A DNA stretch of 64,000 nt from Apium graveolens (GCF_009905375.1 NW_027419839.1:1-64000); one strand, 5' to 3'; counted from the stretch's first letter, positions 35,101-50,008 are shown. Numbers and translations are program-made. Notes: a model not told the origin generated them from the sequence alone.

Positions 35101-38100
35101 TATAGGGTGTAAAGGTACTCTAATATGGTGAACAGTGACTAACATGGATGATTAAAGCCAAAATGTTGAACAAAATTAACTTGTATGAAAGTGGCATTAA
35201 TAGGTGGTAAAATGATGTCAAATTGGATGTATATGATTTTAACATGTCAATGTTGCATATATTGTGGAAAGTGACTCTTATAGGGTGCAAAGTGACTCTA
35301 ATATTGTGAGAAGTAACTAACATGGTTAATTAGAACCAAAATGTGGACCAAAATTGACTTGTATGAATATGGCACTCAGAGGTGGTAAAGAATTTCTAAT
35401 TGCATGTACATGATGTTAACATGTTAATTGTACCAATATATGATGGCAAGTGACTCTTATAAGATGCAAAGTGACTCTAATATGGTGAGAAGTCACTTAC
35501 ATAATTGATTATAGCCAAAATGTGGCCCAAAATTGACTTGTACGAAAGGGGTACCAAGAGGTGGTTAAAGGATGTCTAATTGCATGTACATGATGTTAAC
35601 AAGTTAATTATATCAATATTTGGTGGCAAATGACTTTCATTGGGTGCAAAGTGACTCTATATGGTGAAAAGTGACTAACATGGTTATTAAAACCAAAATG
35701 TGGACCAAAATTGACTTGTATGAATATGGCACTAAGAGGTGGTTAAAGGATGTCTAATGCATGTACATGATGTTAACATGTTAATTGTACCATATATGAT
35801 GTCAAGTGACTCTTATAAGGTGCAAAGTGACTCTAATATGATGAGAAGTCACTTACATGATTGATTAGAGCGCAAAATGTTGACCAAAATTGACAGTAGG
35901 AAAGGGGTACCAAGAGGTGGTTAAAGGATGTCTAATGGCATTTACATGATGTTAATATGTTAATTGTATCAATATATGGGGCAAGTGACTCTTATAGGGT
36001 GTAAAGGTACTCTAATATGGTGAACAATGACTTACATGGTTGATTAGAGCCAAAATGTGGATCAAAATTAACTTGTATGAAAGTGGCATAATAGGTGGTA
36101 AAAGGATGTCAAATTGGATGTATATGATGTTAACATGTCAATTGTTGCATATATGGTGGAAAGTGACTCTTATAGGGTGGAAAGTGACTCTAATATGGTG
36201 AGAGTGACTAACATGGTTAATTAGAAACCAAAATGTGGACCAAAATTGACTTGTATGAATATGGCACTAAGAGGTGATAAAAGGATTTCTAATGCATGTA
36301 CATTAACATGTTAATTGTACCAATATAGATGGAAGTGACTCTTATAAGGTGCAAAGTGACTCTAATATGGTGAGAAGTCACTTACATGATTGATTAGAGC
36401 CAAAATGTGGCCCAAAATTAACTTGTAGGAAAGGGTACCAAGAGGTGGTTAAAGGATGTCTAATTGCATTTATGTGATGTTAACATGTTAATTGTATCAA
36501 TTATGGGGCAAGGACTCTTATAGGGTGTAAAGGTACTCTAATATGGTGAACAATGACTTACATAGTTGATTAGGGCCAAAATGTTGAACAAAATTAACTT
36601 GTATGAAAATGGCATTAATAGGTGGTAAAAGGATGTCAAATTGGATGTATATGATGTTAACATGTCAATTGTTGCATATATGGTGGAAAGTGACTCTTAT
36701 AGGGTGCAAAGTGACTCTAATATGGTGAGAAGTGACTAACATGGTTAATTAGAACCAAAATGTGGACCAAAATTGACTTGTATGAATATGGCACTAAGAT
36801 GGTGGTAAAAGGATATCTAATTGCATGTACATGATGTTAACATGTTAATTGTACCAATATATGTGGCAAGTGACTTTAAGGTGCAAAGTGACTCTATATA
36901 TGTGAGAAGTCACATAATGATTATAGCCAAAATGTGGCCCAAAATTGACTTGTACGAAAGGTACAAGAGGTGGTAAAGGATTCTAATTGCATGTACATGA
37001 TGTTAACATGTTAATTATACCAATATTTGGTGGCAATGACTTTCATAGGTGCAAAGTGACTCTAATATGGTGAAAGTGACTAACATTAATTAACCAAAAT
37101 GTGGCCCAAAATTGACTTGTACGAAATGGCACTAAGAGGTGGTAAAGGATTTCTAATTGCATGTACATGATGTTAACATGTTAATTATATCAATTATGTG
37201 GCAATGACTCTTATAAGGTGCAAAGTGACTCTAGTATGGTGAGAAGTCACATCATGGTTATTAGCCAAAATGTGGACCAAAATTGACTTGTACGAAATGG
37301 CAAAGAGGTGGTTAAAGGATCTAATTGCATGTACATGATGTTAACATGTTAATTATATCAATATTGGTTGCAATGACTTATAAGGTGCAAAGTGACTCTA
37401 ATATGGTGAACGTGAACACATGTTAATTAGACCAAAATGTGCCCAAAATTGACTTGTAGGAATATGGCAGAGGTGGTTAAAGGATGTCTATTGCATTACG
37501 TGATGTTAATATGTTAATGTGTCAATATATGATGGCTAGTGACTCTATAGGGTGTAAAGTGACTCTAATATGGTGAGAATCAATTACATGATTGATTAGA
37601 GCAAAATGTTGACCAAAATTGACATGTAGGAAAGTGGCAAGAGGTGGTAAAAGATGTCAAATGGATTTATGATGTTAACATGTAATTGTTCAATATATGG
37701 GCAAGTGACTCTTATAGGGTGTAAAGTACTCTAATATGGTGAAATGACTACATGGTTAATTAGAACCAAAATGTGGACCAAAATTGACTTGTGAATATGG
37801 CACTAAGAGGTGTAAAAGGATTTCAAATTGATGTATATGATGTTAACATGTCAATTGTGCATATATGGTGGAAAGTGACTCTTATAGGTGCAAAGTGACT
37901 CTAATATGGTGAGAAGTGACTACATGGATTAGAACCAAAATGTGGCCCAAAATTAACTTGTAGGAAAGGGCACAAGAGGTGTTAAAGGATTTCTAATTGC
38001 ATTTACGTGATGTTAACATGTTAATTGTATCAATATGATGGCAAGTGACTCTTATAGGTGCAAAGGTACTCTAATATGGTGAAACACTTACATGATTGAT

Positions 38101-39306
38101 TAGAGCCAAAATGTTGCCCAAAATTGACTTGTAGGAAAGGGGTACCAAGAGGTGGTTAAAGGATGTCTAATGGCATTTACGTGATGTTAACATGTTAATT
38201 GTATCAATATATGGGGCTAGTGACTCTTATAGGGTGTAAAGGTACTCTAATATGGTGAACAATGACTTACATGGTTGATTAGGGCCAAAATGTTGACAAA
38301 ATTAACTTGTATGAAATGGCATTAATAGGTGGTAAAAGGATGTCAAATTGGATGTATATGATGTTAACATGTCAATTGTTGCATATATGGTGGAAAGTGA
38401 CTCTTATAGGGTGCAAAGTGACTCAATATGGTGAGAAGTGACTAACATGGTTAATTAGAACCAAAATGTGGACCAAAATTGACTTGTATGAATATGGCAC
38501 TAAGAGGTGATAAAAGGATTCTAATTGCTAATTGCATGTACATGATGTTAACATGTTAATTGTACCAATATATGATGGAAGTGACTCTTATAAGGTGCAA
38601 AGTGACTCTAATATGGTGAGAAGTCACTTACATGATTGATTAGAGCCAAAATGTGGCCCAAAATTAACTTGTAGGAAAGGGGTACCAAGAGGTGGTTAAA
38701 GGATGTCTAATTGCATTTACGTGATGTTAACATGTTAATTGTATCAATATATGGGGCAAGTGACTCTTATAGGGTGTAAAGGTACTCTAAATGGTGAACA
38801 ATGACTTACATGGTTGATTAGAGCCAAAATGTTGAACAAAATTAACTTCTATGAAAGTGGCATTAATAGGTGGTAAAAGGATGTCAAATTGGATGTATAT
38901 GATGTTAACATGTCAATTGTTGCATATATGGTGGAAAGTGACTCTTATAGGGTGCAAAGTGACTCTAATATGGTGAGAAGTGACTAACATGGTTAATTAG
39001 AACCAAAATGTGGACCAAAATTGACTTGTATGAATATGGCACTAAGAGGTGGTAAAAGGATTTCTAATTGCATGTACATGATTTTAACATGTTAATTGTG
39101 CCAATATATGATGGAAAGTATCTTATAAGGTGCAAAGTGACTCTAATCTGGTGAGAAGTCACTTACATGATTGATTAGAGCCAAAATGTGGCCCAAAATT
39201 AACTTGTAGGAAAGGGTACCAAGAGGTGCTTAAAGGATGTCTAATTGCATTTACGTGATGTTAACATGTTAATTGTATCAATATATGGGGCAAGTGACTC
39301 TTATAG
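35101..39306. repeat. Satellite block, 24 monomers (C-type, with scrambled middle)
   Basis: Monomers 1-10 and 19-24 follow the C plan closely. About 36.9-38.1 kb (monomers 11-18) is different: monomers are shortened and mix class-specific bases, for example GGCCCAAAATTGACTTG followed by GGCACTAAGAGG. The block is ~60 bp shorter than its sisters. A small tandem duplication CTAATTG-CTAATTG lies at about 38521-38534. Confidence 0.9.
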
Positions 39307-39964
39307 TGATGTGGATCTCTCCACAAAGAAAGAAATGAAGAAGAAGAAAAGGGATAAGAGAAAAAGAGGATATTCAAAAGAACACGATCAATCCAGAAAC
39401 GTGAACTTTTAATCTCAAATTGCTTAGATCAATCCAGAAACTAAGTAATTCGAATCTAACCTTAAAACAATACAGTAATTGAAGTTTAGAGGAAAGAAAA
39501 ACTACTTATAGTTTATCTCAAAACAAAAGTTTATATCATCCATTGTCTCTCTTAAAAGATTACATTCAAAGGGTATTTATAGCCTTAGACAATAACCCAA
39601 ACCCAATAAGATTCCAATAGAAATTCAATATCAGCATGAATAGCCAATATCTGAATCTTTCCAGGAAACAAATTTAAAAACCAAATCCAAATAGAAAAAG
39701 ACAAAATCAAATCCAAATAGGAAAATAAAATCCTAAGTGCTTAAAACAAGAAAAACCCTTTCAAGTGAAAGGTAAAACTTGCAATCAAATTCGAAATTAA
39801 AATATAATAATCACGCTACTTGTCCAACTTCATGCATCGCTCCATTAATTCCTTGTTGTCCAAGTAAGCTTCAATAACCCATGTTTGCATCCTCTGCCAA
39901 TTGAACATCACAACTAGTACACATAGCCAAATCCCCATCAACATATCATTCCTTGTCCTCATCA
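39307..39964 (-). mobile_element. Solo-LTR-like segment, copy 13 (mosaic of two LTR subgroups)
   Basis: 658 bp. TATA-like box at 39574-39582 (minus). The left part has CCTTAAAAC, as other copies after a C block. The right part has TTCGAA and CATTCCTTG, as in 5283/34441/57597, yet the terminus is the A-type CATCA-TAGAG. This could be gene conversion or mis-polishing, since the right part is also rich in one-base indels. Confidence 0.8.
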
Positions 39965-42651
39965 TAGAGGGAGTAAAGGTACTCTAATATGGTGAGCAGT
40001 GACTTACATGGTTGATTAGAGCCAAAATGTTGAACAAAATTACTTGTATGAAAGTGGTATTAATAGGTGGTAAAAGGATGTCAAATTGGATGTATATGAT
40101 GTTAAACTGTCAATTGTTGCTATATGGTGGAAAGTGACTCTTATAGGGTGCAAAGTGACTCTAATATTGTGAGAAGTAACTAACATGGTTATTAGAACCA
40201 AAATGTGGACCAAAATTGGATTTGTATGAATATGGCACTAAGAGGTGGTAAAGGATTTCTAATTGCATGTACATGATGTTAACATGTTAATTGTACCAAT
40301 ATATGATGGCAAGTGACTCTTATAAGGTGCAAAGTGACTCTAATATGGTGAGAAGTCACTTACATAATTGATTATAGCCAAAATGTGGCCCAAAATTGAC
40401 TTGTACGAAAGGGGTACCAAGAGGTGGTTAAAGGATGTCTAATTGCATGTACATGATGTTAACATGTTAATTATATCAATATTTGGTGGCAAATGACTTT
40501 CATAGGGTGCAAAGTGACTCTAATATGGTGAAAAGTGACTAACATGGTTAATTAGAACCAAAATGTGGACCAAAATTGACTTGTATGAATATGGCACTAA
40601 GAGGTGGTTAAAGGATGTCTAATTGCATGTACATGATGTTAACATGTTAATTGTACCAATATATGATGGCAAGTGATCTTATAAGGTGCAAAGTGACTCT
40701 AATATGGTGAGAAGTCACTTACATGATTGAATAGAGCCAAAATGTTGCCCAAAATTGACTTGTAGGAAAGGGGTACCAAGAGGTGGTTAAAGGATGTCTA
40801 TTGGCATTTACGTGATGTTACTATGTTAATTGTGTCAATATATAGGGCTAGTGACTCTTATAGGGTGTAAAGGTACTCTAATATTGGTGAACAATGACTT
40901 ACATGGTGATTAGATGCTAAAATGTGGACACAAATTACTTGAATGAAAGTGGCATTAATAGGTAGTAAAAGGATGGTCAAATTGGATGTATATGATGTTA
41001 CATGTCAATTGTTGCATATATGGTAGAAAGTGACTCTTATAGGGGTGCAAAGTGACTCTAATATGGTGAGAAGTAACTAACATGGTTAATTAGAACCAAA
41101 AGTGTGGACCAAAATGACGTTGTATGAATATGGCACTAAGAGGTGATAAAAGGATTTCTAATTGCATGTACATGATGTTAACATGTTAATTGTACCAATA
41201 TATGATGGAAGTGACTCTTATAAGTGCAAAGTGACTCTAATATGGTGAGAAGTCACCTTACATGATTGATTAGAGCCAAAATTGGCCCAAAATTAACTTG
41301 TAGGAAAGGGGTACCAAGGAGTGGTTAAGGATGTCTAATTGCATTTACGTGATGTTAACATGTTAATTGTATCAATATATGGGGCAAGTGACTCTTATAG
41401 GGTGTAAAGGTACTCTAATATGGTAAACAATGACTTACATGATTGATTAGAGCCAAAATGTTGCCCAAAATTGACTTGTAGGAAAGGGGTACCAAGAGGT
41501 GGTTAAAGGATGTGTAATGGCATTTACGTGATGTTAATATGTTAATTGTATCAATATATGGGGCTAGTGACTCTTATAGGGTGTAAAGGTACTCTAATAT
41601 GGTGACAATGACTTACATGGTTGATTAGAGCCTAAACATTTGGACCAAAATTAACTTGTATGAAAGTGGCATTAATAGGTGGTAAAAGGATGTCAAATTG
41701 GATGTATATGATGTTAACATGTCAATTGTTGCATATATGGTGGAAAGTGACTCTTATAGGGTGCAAAGTGACTCCAATATGGTGAGAAGTGACTAACATG
41801 GTTAATTAGAACCAAAATGTGGACCAAAATTGACTTGTATGAATATGGCACTAAGAGGTGATAAAAGGATTTCTAATTGGCATGTACATGATGTTAACAT
41901 GTTAATTGTACAATATATGATGGAAGTGACTCTTTATAGGTGCAAAGTGACTCTAATATGGTGAGAAGTCACTTACATGATTGATTAGAGCCAAAATGTG
42001 GCCCAAAATTAACTTGTAGGAAACGGGTACCAAGAGGTGGTTAAAGGATGTCTAATGCATTTACGTGATGTTAACATGTTAATTGTATCAATATATGGGG
42101 CACGTGACTCTTATAGGGTGTAAGGTACTCTAATATGGTGAACAATGACTTACATGGTTGATTAGAGCCAAAATGTTGAACAAAATTAACTTCTATGAAA
42201 GTGGCATTAATAGGTGGTAAAAGGATGTCAAATTGGATGTATATGATGTTAACATGTCATTGTTGCATATATGGTGGAAAGTGACTCTTATAGGGTGCAA
42301 AGTGACTCTAATATGGTGAGAAGTGACTAACATGGTTAATTAGAACCAAAATGTGGACCAAAATTGACTTGTATGAATATGGCACTAAGAGGTGGTAAAA
42401 GTATTTCTAATTGCATGTACATGATTTTAACATGTTAATTGTGCCAATATATGATGGAAGTGAATCTTATAAGGTGTAAAGTGACTCTAATCTGGTGAGA
42501 AGTCACTTACATGATTGATTAGAGCCAAAATGTGGCCCAAAATTAACTTGTAGGAAAGGGGTACCAAGAGGTGCTTAAAGGATGTCTAATTGCATTTACG
42601 TGATGTTAACATGTTAATTGTATCAATATATGGGGCAAGTGACTCTTATAG
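39965..42651. repeat. Satellite block, 15 monomers (A-type, subtype I)
   Basis: Standard A order with c' at 41401-41579. Isolated insertions and losses cluster at 40.8-41.7 kb. The final monomers are clean. One monomer has GCACGTGACTC in place of GCAAGTGACTC near 42100, shared with the block at 43316 (near 45452). Confidence 0.93.
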
Positions 42652-43315
42652 TGATGTGGATCTCTCCACAAGAAAGAAATGAAGAAGAAGAAAAGGGATA
42701 AGAGAAAAAGAGGATATTTCAAAAGAACACGATCAATCCAAGAAACGTGAACTTTTAATCTCAAATTGCTTAGATCAATCCAGAAACTAAGTATTCGAAT
42801 CTAACCTTCAAAACAATACAGTAATTGAAGTTTAGAGGAAAGAAAAAACTACTTATAGTTTATCTCAAAACAAAAGTTTTATATCATCCATTGTCTCTCT
42901 TAAAAGATTACATTCAAAGGGTATTTATAGCCTTAGACAATAACCCAAACCCAATAAGATTCCAATAGAAATTCAATATCAGCATGAAGTAGCCAATATC
43001 TGAATCTTTCCAGGAAACAAATTTAAAAACCAAATCCAAATAGAAAAAAAGACAAAAATCAAATCCAAATAGGAAAATAAAATCCTAAGTGCTTAAAACA
43101 AGAAAAACCCTTTCAAGTGAAAGGTAAAAACTTGCAATCAAAATTTGAATTAAAAATATAATATCAGCTACTTGTCCAACTTCATGCATCGCTCCTTAAT
43201 TCCTTGTTGTCCAAGTAAGCTTCATAACCCATGTTTGCATCCTCTCCAATTGAACATCACAACTAGTACACATAGCCAAATCCCAATCAACATATTCATT
43301 GCTTGATCCTCATCA
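42652..43315 (-). mobile_element. Solo-LTR-like segment, copy 14
   Basis: 664 bp, ends intact, right flank TAGAG. TATA-like box at 42922-42930 (minus). ACCCAAACCC and CCTTGTTG variants. Confidence 0.82.
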
Positions 43316-46004
43316 TAGAGGGAGTAAAGGTACTCTAATATGGTGAGCAGTGACTTACATGGTTGATTAGAGCCAAAATGTTGAACAAAATTAACTTGTA
43401 TGAAAGTGGTATTAATAGGTGGTAAAAGGATGTCAAATTGGATGTATATGATGTTAACGTGTCAATTGTTGCATATATGGTGGAAAGTGACTCTTATAGG
43501 GTGCAAAGTGACTCTAATATTGTGAGAAGTAACTAACATGGTTAATTAGAACCAAAATGTGGACCAAAATTGATTTGTATGAATATGGCACTAAGAGGTG
43601 GTAAAGGATTTCTAATTGCATGTACATGATGTTAACATGTTAATTGTACCAATATATGATGGCAAGTGACTATTATAAGGTGCAAAGTGACTCTAATATG
43701 GTGAGAAGTCACTTACATAATTGATTATAGCCAAAATGTGGCCCAAAATTGACTTGTACGAAAGGGGTACCAAGAGGTGGTTAAAGGATGTCTAATTGCA
43801 TGTACATGATGTTAACATGTTAATTATATCAATATTTGGTGGCAAATGACTTTCATAGGGTGCAAAGTGACTCTAATATGGTGAAAAGTGACTAACATGG
43901 TTAATTAGAACCAAAATGTGGACCAAAATTGACTTGTATGAATATGGCACTAAGAGGTGGTTAAAGGATGTCTAATTGCATGTACATGATGTTAACATGT
44001 TAATTGTACCAATATATGATGGCAAGTGACTCTTATAAGGTGCAAAGTGACTCTAATATGGTGAGAAGTCACTTACATGATTGAATTAGAGCCAAAATGT
44101 GCCCAAAATTGACTTGTAGGAAAGGGGTACCAAGAGGTGGTTAAAGGATGTCTATGGCATTTACGTGATGTTAATATGTTAATTGTGTCAATATATAGGG
44201 CTAGTGACTCTTATAGGGTGTAAAGGTACTCTAATATGGTGAACAATGACTTACATGGTTGATTAGAGCTAAAATGTGGACCAAAATTAACTTGAATGAA
44301 AGTGGCATTAATAGGTAGTAAAAGGATGTCAAATTGGATGTATATGATGTTAACATGTCAATTGTTGCATATATGGTAGAAAGTGACTCTTATAGGGTGC
44401 AAAGTGACTCTAATATGGTGAGAAGTAACTAACATGGTTAATTAGAACCAAAATGTGGACCAAAATTGACTTGTATAATATGGCACTAAGAGGTGATAAA
44501 AGGATTTCTAATTGCATGTACATGATGTTAACATGTTAATTGTACCAATATATGATGGAAGTGACTCTTATAAGGTGCAAAGTGACTCTAATATGGTGAG
44601 AAGTCACTTACATGATTGATTAGAGCCAAAATGGGCCCAAAATTAACTTGTAGGAAAGGGGTACCAAGAGGTGGTTAAAGGATGTCTAATTGCATTTACG
44701 TGATGTTAACATGTTAATTGTATCAATATATGGGGCAAGTGACTCTTATAGGGTGTAAAGGTACTCTAATATGGTAAACAATGACTTACATGATTGATTA
44801 GAGCCAAAATGTTGCCCAAAATTGACTTGTAGGAAAGGGGTACCAAGAGGTGGTTAAAGGATGTGTAATGGCATTTACGTGATGTTAATATGTTAATTGT
44901 ATCAATATATGGGGCTAGTGACTCTTATAGGGTGTAAAGGTACTCTAATATGGTGAACAATGACTTACATGGTTGATTAGAGCTAAAATTTGGACCAAAA
45001 TTAACTTGTATGAAAGTGGCATTAATAGGTGGTAAAAGGATGTCAAATTGGATGTATATGATGTTAACATGTCAATTGTTGCATATATGGTGGAAAGTGA
45101 CTCTTATAGGGTGCAAAGTGACTCCAATATGGTGAGAAGTGACTAACATGGTTAATTAGAACCAAATGTGGACCAAAATTGACTTGTATGAATATGGCAC
45201 TAAGAGGTGATAAAAGGATTTCTAATTGCATGTACATGATGTTAACATGTTAATTGTACCAATATATGATGGAAGTGACTCTTATAAGGTGCAAAGTGAC
45301 TCTAATATGGTGAGAAGTCACTTACATGATTGATTAGAGCCAAAATGTGGCCCAAAATTAACTTGTAGGAAACGGGGTACCAAGAGGTGGTTAAAGGATG
45401 TCTAATTGCATTTACGTGATGTTAACATGTTAATTGTATCAATATATGGGGCACGTGACTCTTATAGGGTGTAAAGGTACTCTAATATGGTGAACAATGA
45501 CTTACATGGTTGATTAGAGCCAAAATGTTGAACAAAATTAACTTCTATGAAAGTGGCATTAATAGGTGGTTAAAAGGATGTCAAATTGGATGTATATGAT
45601 GTTAACATGTCAATTGTTGCATATATGGTGGAAAGTGACTCTTATAGGGTGCAAAGTGACTCTAATATGGTGAGAAGTGACTAACATGGTTAATTAGAAC
45701 CAAAATGTGGACCAAAATTGACTTGTATGAATATGGCACTAAGAGGTGGTAAAAGGATTTCTAATTGCATGTACATGATTTTAACATGTTAATTGTGCCA
45801 ATATATGATGGAAGTGAATCTTATAAGGTGTAAAGTGACTCTAATCTGGTGAGAAGTCACTTACATGATTGATTAGAGCCAAAATGTGGCCCAAAATTAA
45901 CTTGTAGGAAAGGGGTACCAAGAGGTGCTTAAAGGATGTCTAATTGCATTTACGTGATGTAACATGTTAATTGTATCAATATATGGGGCAAGTGACTCTT
46001 ATAG
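43316..46004. repeat. Satellite block, 15 monomers (A-type)
   Basis: Clean A unit with c' at 44752-44930. It shares GCACGTGACTC with the preceding block and is otherwise very close to the block at 12968. This suggests the neighbouring units were copied recently. Confidence 0.95.
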
Positions 46005-46668
46005 TGATGTGGATCTCTCCACAAAGAAAGAAATGAAGAAGAAGAAAAGGGATAAGAGAAAAAGAGGATATTTCAAAAGAACACGATCAATCCAGAAACG
46101 TGAACTTTTAATCTCAAATTGCTTAGATCAATCCAGAAACTAAGTAATTCGAATCTAACCTTCAAAACAATACAGTAATTGAAGTTTAGAGGAAAGAAAA
46201 ACTACTTATAGTTTATCTCAAAACAAAAGTTTTATATCATCCATTGTCTCTCTTAAAAGATTACATTCAAAGGGTATTTATAGCCTTAGACAATAACCCA
46301 AACCCAATAAGATTCCAATAGAAATTCAATATCAGCATGAAGTAGCCAATATCTGAATCTTTCCAGGAAACAAATTTAAAAACCAAATCCAAATAGAAAA
46401 AAGACAAAAATCAAATCCAAATAGGAAAATAAAATCCTAAGTGCTTAAAACAAGAAAACCCTTTCAAGTGAAAGGTAAAACTTGCAATCAAAATTTGAAT
46501 TAAAAATATAATAATCAGCTACTTGTCCAACTTCATGCATCGCTCCTTAATTCCTTGTTGTCCAAGTAAGCTTCATAACCCATGTTTGCATCCTCTCCAA
46601 TTGAAACATCACAACTAGTACACATAGCCCAAATCCCAATCAACATATTCATTGCTTGATCCTCATCA
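46005..46668 (-). mobile_element. Solo-LTR-like segment, copy 15
   Basis: 664 bp, ends intact, right flank TAGAG. TATA-like box at 46275-46283 (minus). Confidence 0.82.
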
Positions 46669-49348
46669 TAGAGGGAGTAAAGGTACTCTAATATGGTGAG
46701 CAGTGACTTACATGGTTGATTAGAGCCAAAATGTTGAACAAATTAACTTGTATGAAAGTGGTATTAATAGGTGGTAAAAGGATGTCAAATTGGATGTATA
46801 TGATGTTAACGTGTCAATTGTTGCATATATGGTGGAAAGTGACTCTTATAGGGTGCAAAGTGACTCTAATATTGTGAGAAGTAACTAACATGGTTAATTA
46901 GAACCAAAATGTGGACCAAATTGATTTGTATGAATATGGCACTAAGAGGTGGTAAAGGATTCTAATTGCATGTACATGATGTTAACATGTTAATTGTACC
47001 AATATATGATGGCAAGTGACTATATAAGGTGCAAAGTGACTCTAATATGGTGAGAAGTCACTTACATAATTGATTATAGCCAAAATGTGGCCCAAAATTG
47101 ACTTGTACGAAAGGGGTACCAAGAGGTGGTAAAGGATGTCTAATTGCATGTACATGATGTTAACATGTTAATTATATCAATATTTGGTGGCAAATGACTT
47201 TCATAGGGTGCAAAGTGACTCTAATATGGTGAAAAGTGACTAACATGGTTAATTAGAACCAAAATGTGGACCAAAATTGACTTGTATGAATATGGCACTA
47301 AGAGGTGGTTAAAGGATGTCTAATTGCATGTACATGATGTTAACATGTTAATTGTACCAATATATGATGGCAAGTGACTCTTATAAGGTGCAAAGTGACT
47401 CTAATATGGGGAGAAGTCACTTACATGATTGAATAGAGCCAAAATGTTGCCCAAAATTGACTTGTAGGAAAGGGGTACCAAGAGGTGGTTAAAGGATGTC
47501 TATTGGCATTTACGTGATGTTAATATGTTAATTGTGTCAATATATAGGGCTAGTGACTCTTATAGGGTGTAAAGGTACTCTAATATGGTGAACAATGACT
47601 TACATGGTTGATTAGAGCTAAAATGTGGACCAAAATTAACTTGAATGAAAGTGGCATTAATAGGTAGTAAAAGGATGTCAATTGGATGTATATGATGTTA
47701 ACATGTCAATTGTTGCATATATGGTAGAAAGTGACTCTTATAGGGTGCAAAGTGACTCTAATATGGTGAGAAGTAACTAACATGGTTAATTAGAACCAAA
47801 TGTGGACCAAAATTGACTTGTATGAATATGGCACTAAGAGGTGATAAAAGGATTTCTAATTGCATGTACATGATGTTAACATGTTAATTGTACCAATATA
47901 TGATGGAAGTGACTCTTATAAGGTGCAAAGTGACTCTAATATGGTGAGAAGTCACTTACATGATTGATTAGAGCCAAAATGTGGCCCAAAATTAACTTGT
48001 AGGAAAGGGGTACCAAGAGGTGGTTAAAGGATGTCTAATTGCATTTACGTGATGTTAACATGTTAATTGTATCAATATATGGGGCAAGTGACTCTTATAG
48101 GGTGTAAAGGTACTCTAATATGGTAAACAATGACTTACATGATTGATTAGAGCCAAAATGTTGCCCAAAATTGACTTGTAGGAAAGGGGTACCAAGAGGT
48201 GGTTAAAGGATGTGTAATGGCATTTACGTGATGTTAATATGTTAATTGTATCAATATATGGGGCTAGTGACTCTTATAGGGTGTAAAGGTACTCTAATAT
48301 GGTGAACAATGACTTACATGGTTGATTAGAGCTAAAATTTGGACCAAAATTAACTGTATGAAAGTGGCATTAATAGGTGGTAAAAGGATGTCAAATTGGA
48401 TGTATATGATGTTAACATGTCAATTGTTGCATATATGGTGGAAAGTGACTCTTATAGGGTGCAAAGTGACTCCAATATGGTGAGAAGTGACTAACATGGT
48501 TAATTAGAACCAAATGTGGACCAAAATTGACTTGTATGAATATGGCACTAAGAGGTGATAAAAGGATTTCTAATTGCATGTACATGATGTTAACATGTTA
48601 ATTGTACCAATATATGATGGAAGTGACTCTTATAAGGTGCAAAGTGACTCTAATATGGTGAGAAGTCACTTACATGATTGATTAGAGCCAAAATGTGGCC
48701 CAAAATTAACTTGTAGGAAACGGGTACCAAGAGGTGGTTAAAGGATGTCTAATTGCATTTACGTGATGTTAACATGTTAATTGTATCAATATATGGGGCA
48801 AGTGACTCTTATAGGGTGTAAAGGTACTCTAATATGGTGAACAATGACTTACATGGTTGATTAGAGCCAAAATGTGAACAAAATTAACTTCTATGAAAGT
48901 GGCATTAATAGGTGGTAAAAGGATGTCAAATTGGATGTATATGATGTTAACATGTCAATTGTTGCATATATGGGGAAAGTGACTCTTATAGGGTGCAAAG
49001 TGACTCTAATATGGTGAGAAGTGACTAACATGGTTAATTAGAACCAAAATGTGGACCAAAATTGACTTGTATGATATGGCACTAAGAGGTGGTAAAAGGA
49101 TTTCTAATTGCATGTACATGATTTTAACATGTTAATTGTGCCAATATATGATGGAAGTGAATCTTATAAGGTGTAAAGTGACTCTAATCTGGTGAGAAGT
49201 CACTTACATGATTGATTAGAGCCAAAATGTGGCCCAAAATTAACTTGTAGGAAAGGGGTACCAAGAGGTGCTTAAAGGATGTCTAATTGCATTTACGTGA
49301 TGTTAACATGTTAATTGTATCAATATATGGGGCAAGTGACTCTTATAG
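46669..49348. repeat. Satellite block, 15 monomers (A-type, subtype I)
   Basis: Clean A unit with c' at 48101-48279 and GATTGAATAG in monomer 5. Only scattered homopolymer losses. The 66-codon plus frame at 49287-49487 spans its right edge and the LTR, identical to that at 12244, and is not coding. Confidence 0.95.
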
Positions 49349-50008
49349 TGATGTGGATCTCTCCACAAAGAAAGAAATGAAGAAGAAGAAAAGGGATAAG
49401 AGAAAAAGAGGATATTTCAAAAGAACACGATCAATCCAGAAACGTGAACTTTTAATCTCAAATTGCTTAGATCAATCCAGAAACTAAGTAATTCGAATCT
49501 AACCTTCAAACAATACAGTAATTGAAGTTTAGAGGAAAGAAAAACTACTTATAGTTTATCTCAAAACAAAAGTTTTATATCATCCATTGTCTCTCTTAAA
49601 AGATTACATTCAAAGGGTATTTATAGCCTTAGACAATAACCCGAACCCAATAAGATTCCAATAGAAATTCAATATCAGCATGAAGTAGCCAATATCTGAA
49701 TCTTTCCAGGAAACAAATTTAAAACCAAATCCAAATAGAAAAAAGACAAAAATCAAATCCAATAGGAAAATAAAATCCTAAGTGCTTAAAACAAGAAAAA
49801 CCCTTTCAAGTGAAAGGTAAAAACTTGCAATCAAATTTGAATTAAAAATATAATAATCAGCTACTTGTCCAACTTCATGCATCGCTCCTTAATTCCTTGT
49901 TGTCCAAGTAAGCTTCATAACCCATGTTTGCATCCTCTCCAATTGAACATCACAACTAGTACACATAGCCAAATCCCAATCAACATATTCATTGCTTGAT
50001 CCTCATCA
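49349..50008 (-). mobile_element. Solo-LTR-like segment, copy 16
   Basis: 660 bp, ends intact, right flank TAGAG. TATA-like box at 49618-49626 (minus). ACCCGAACCC with CCTTGTTG, the same combination as 12306. Confidence 0.82.
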
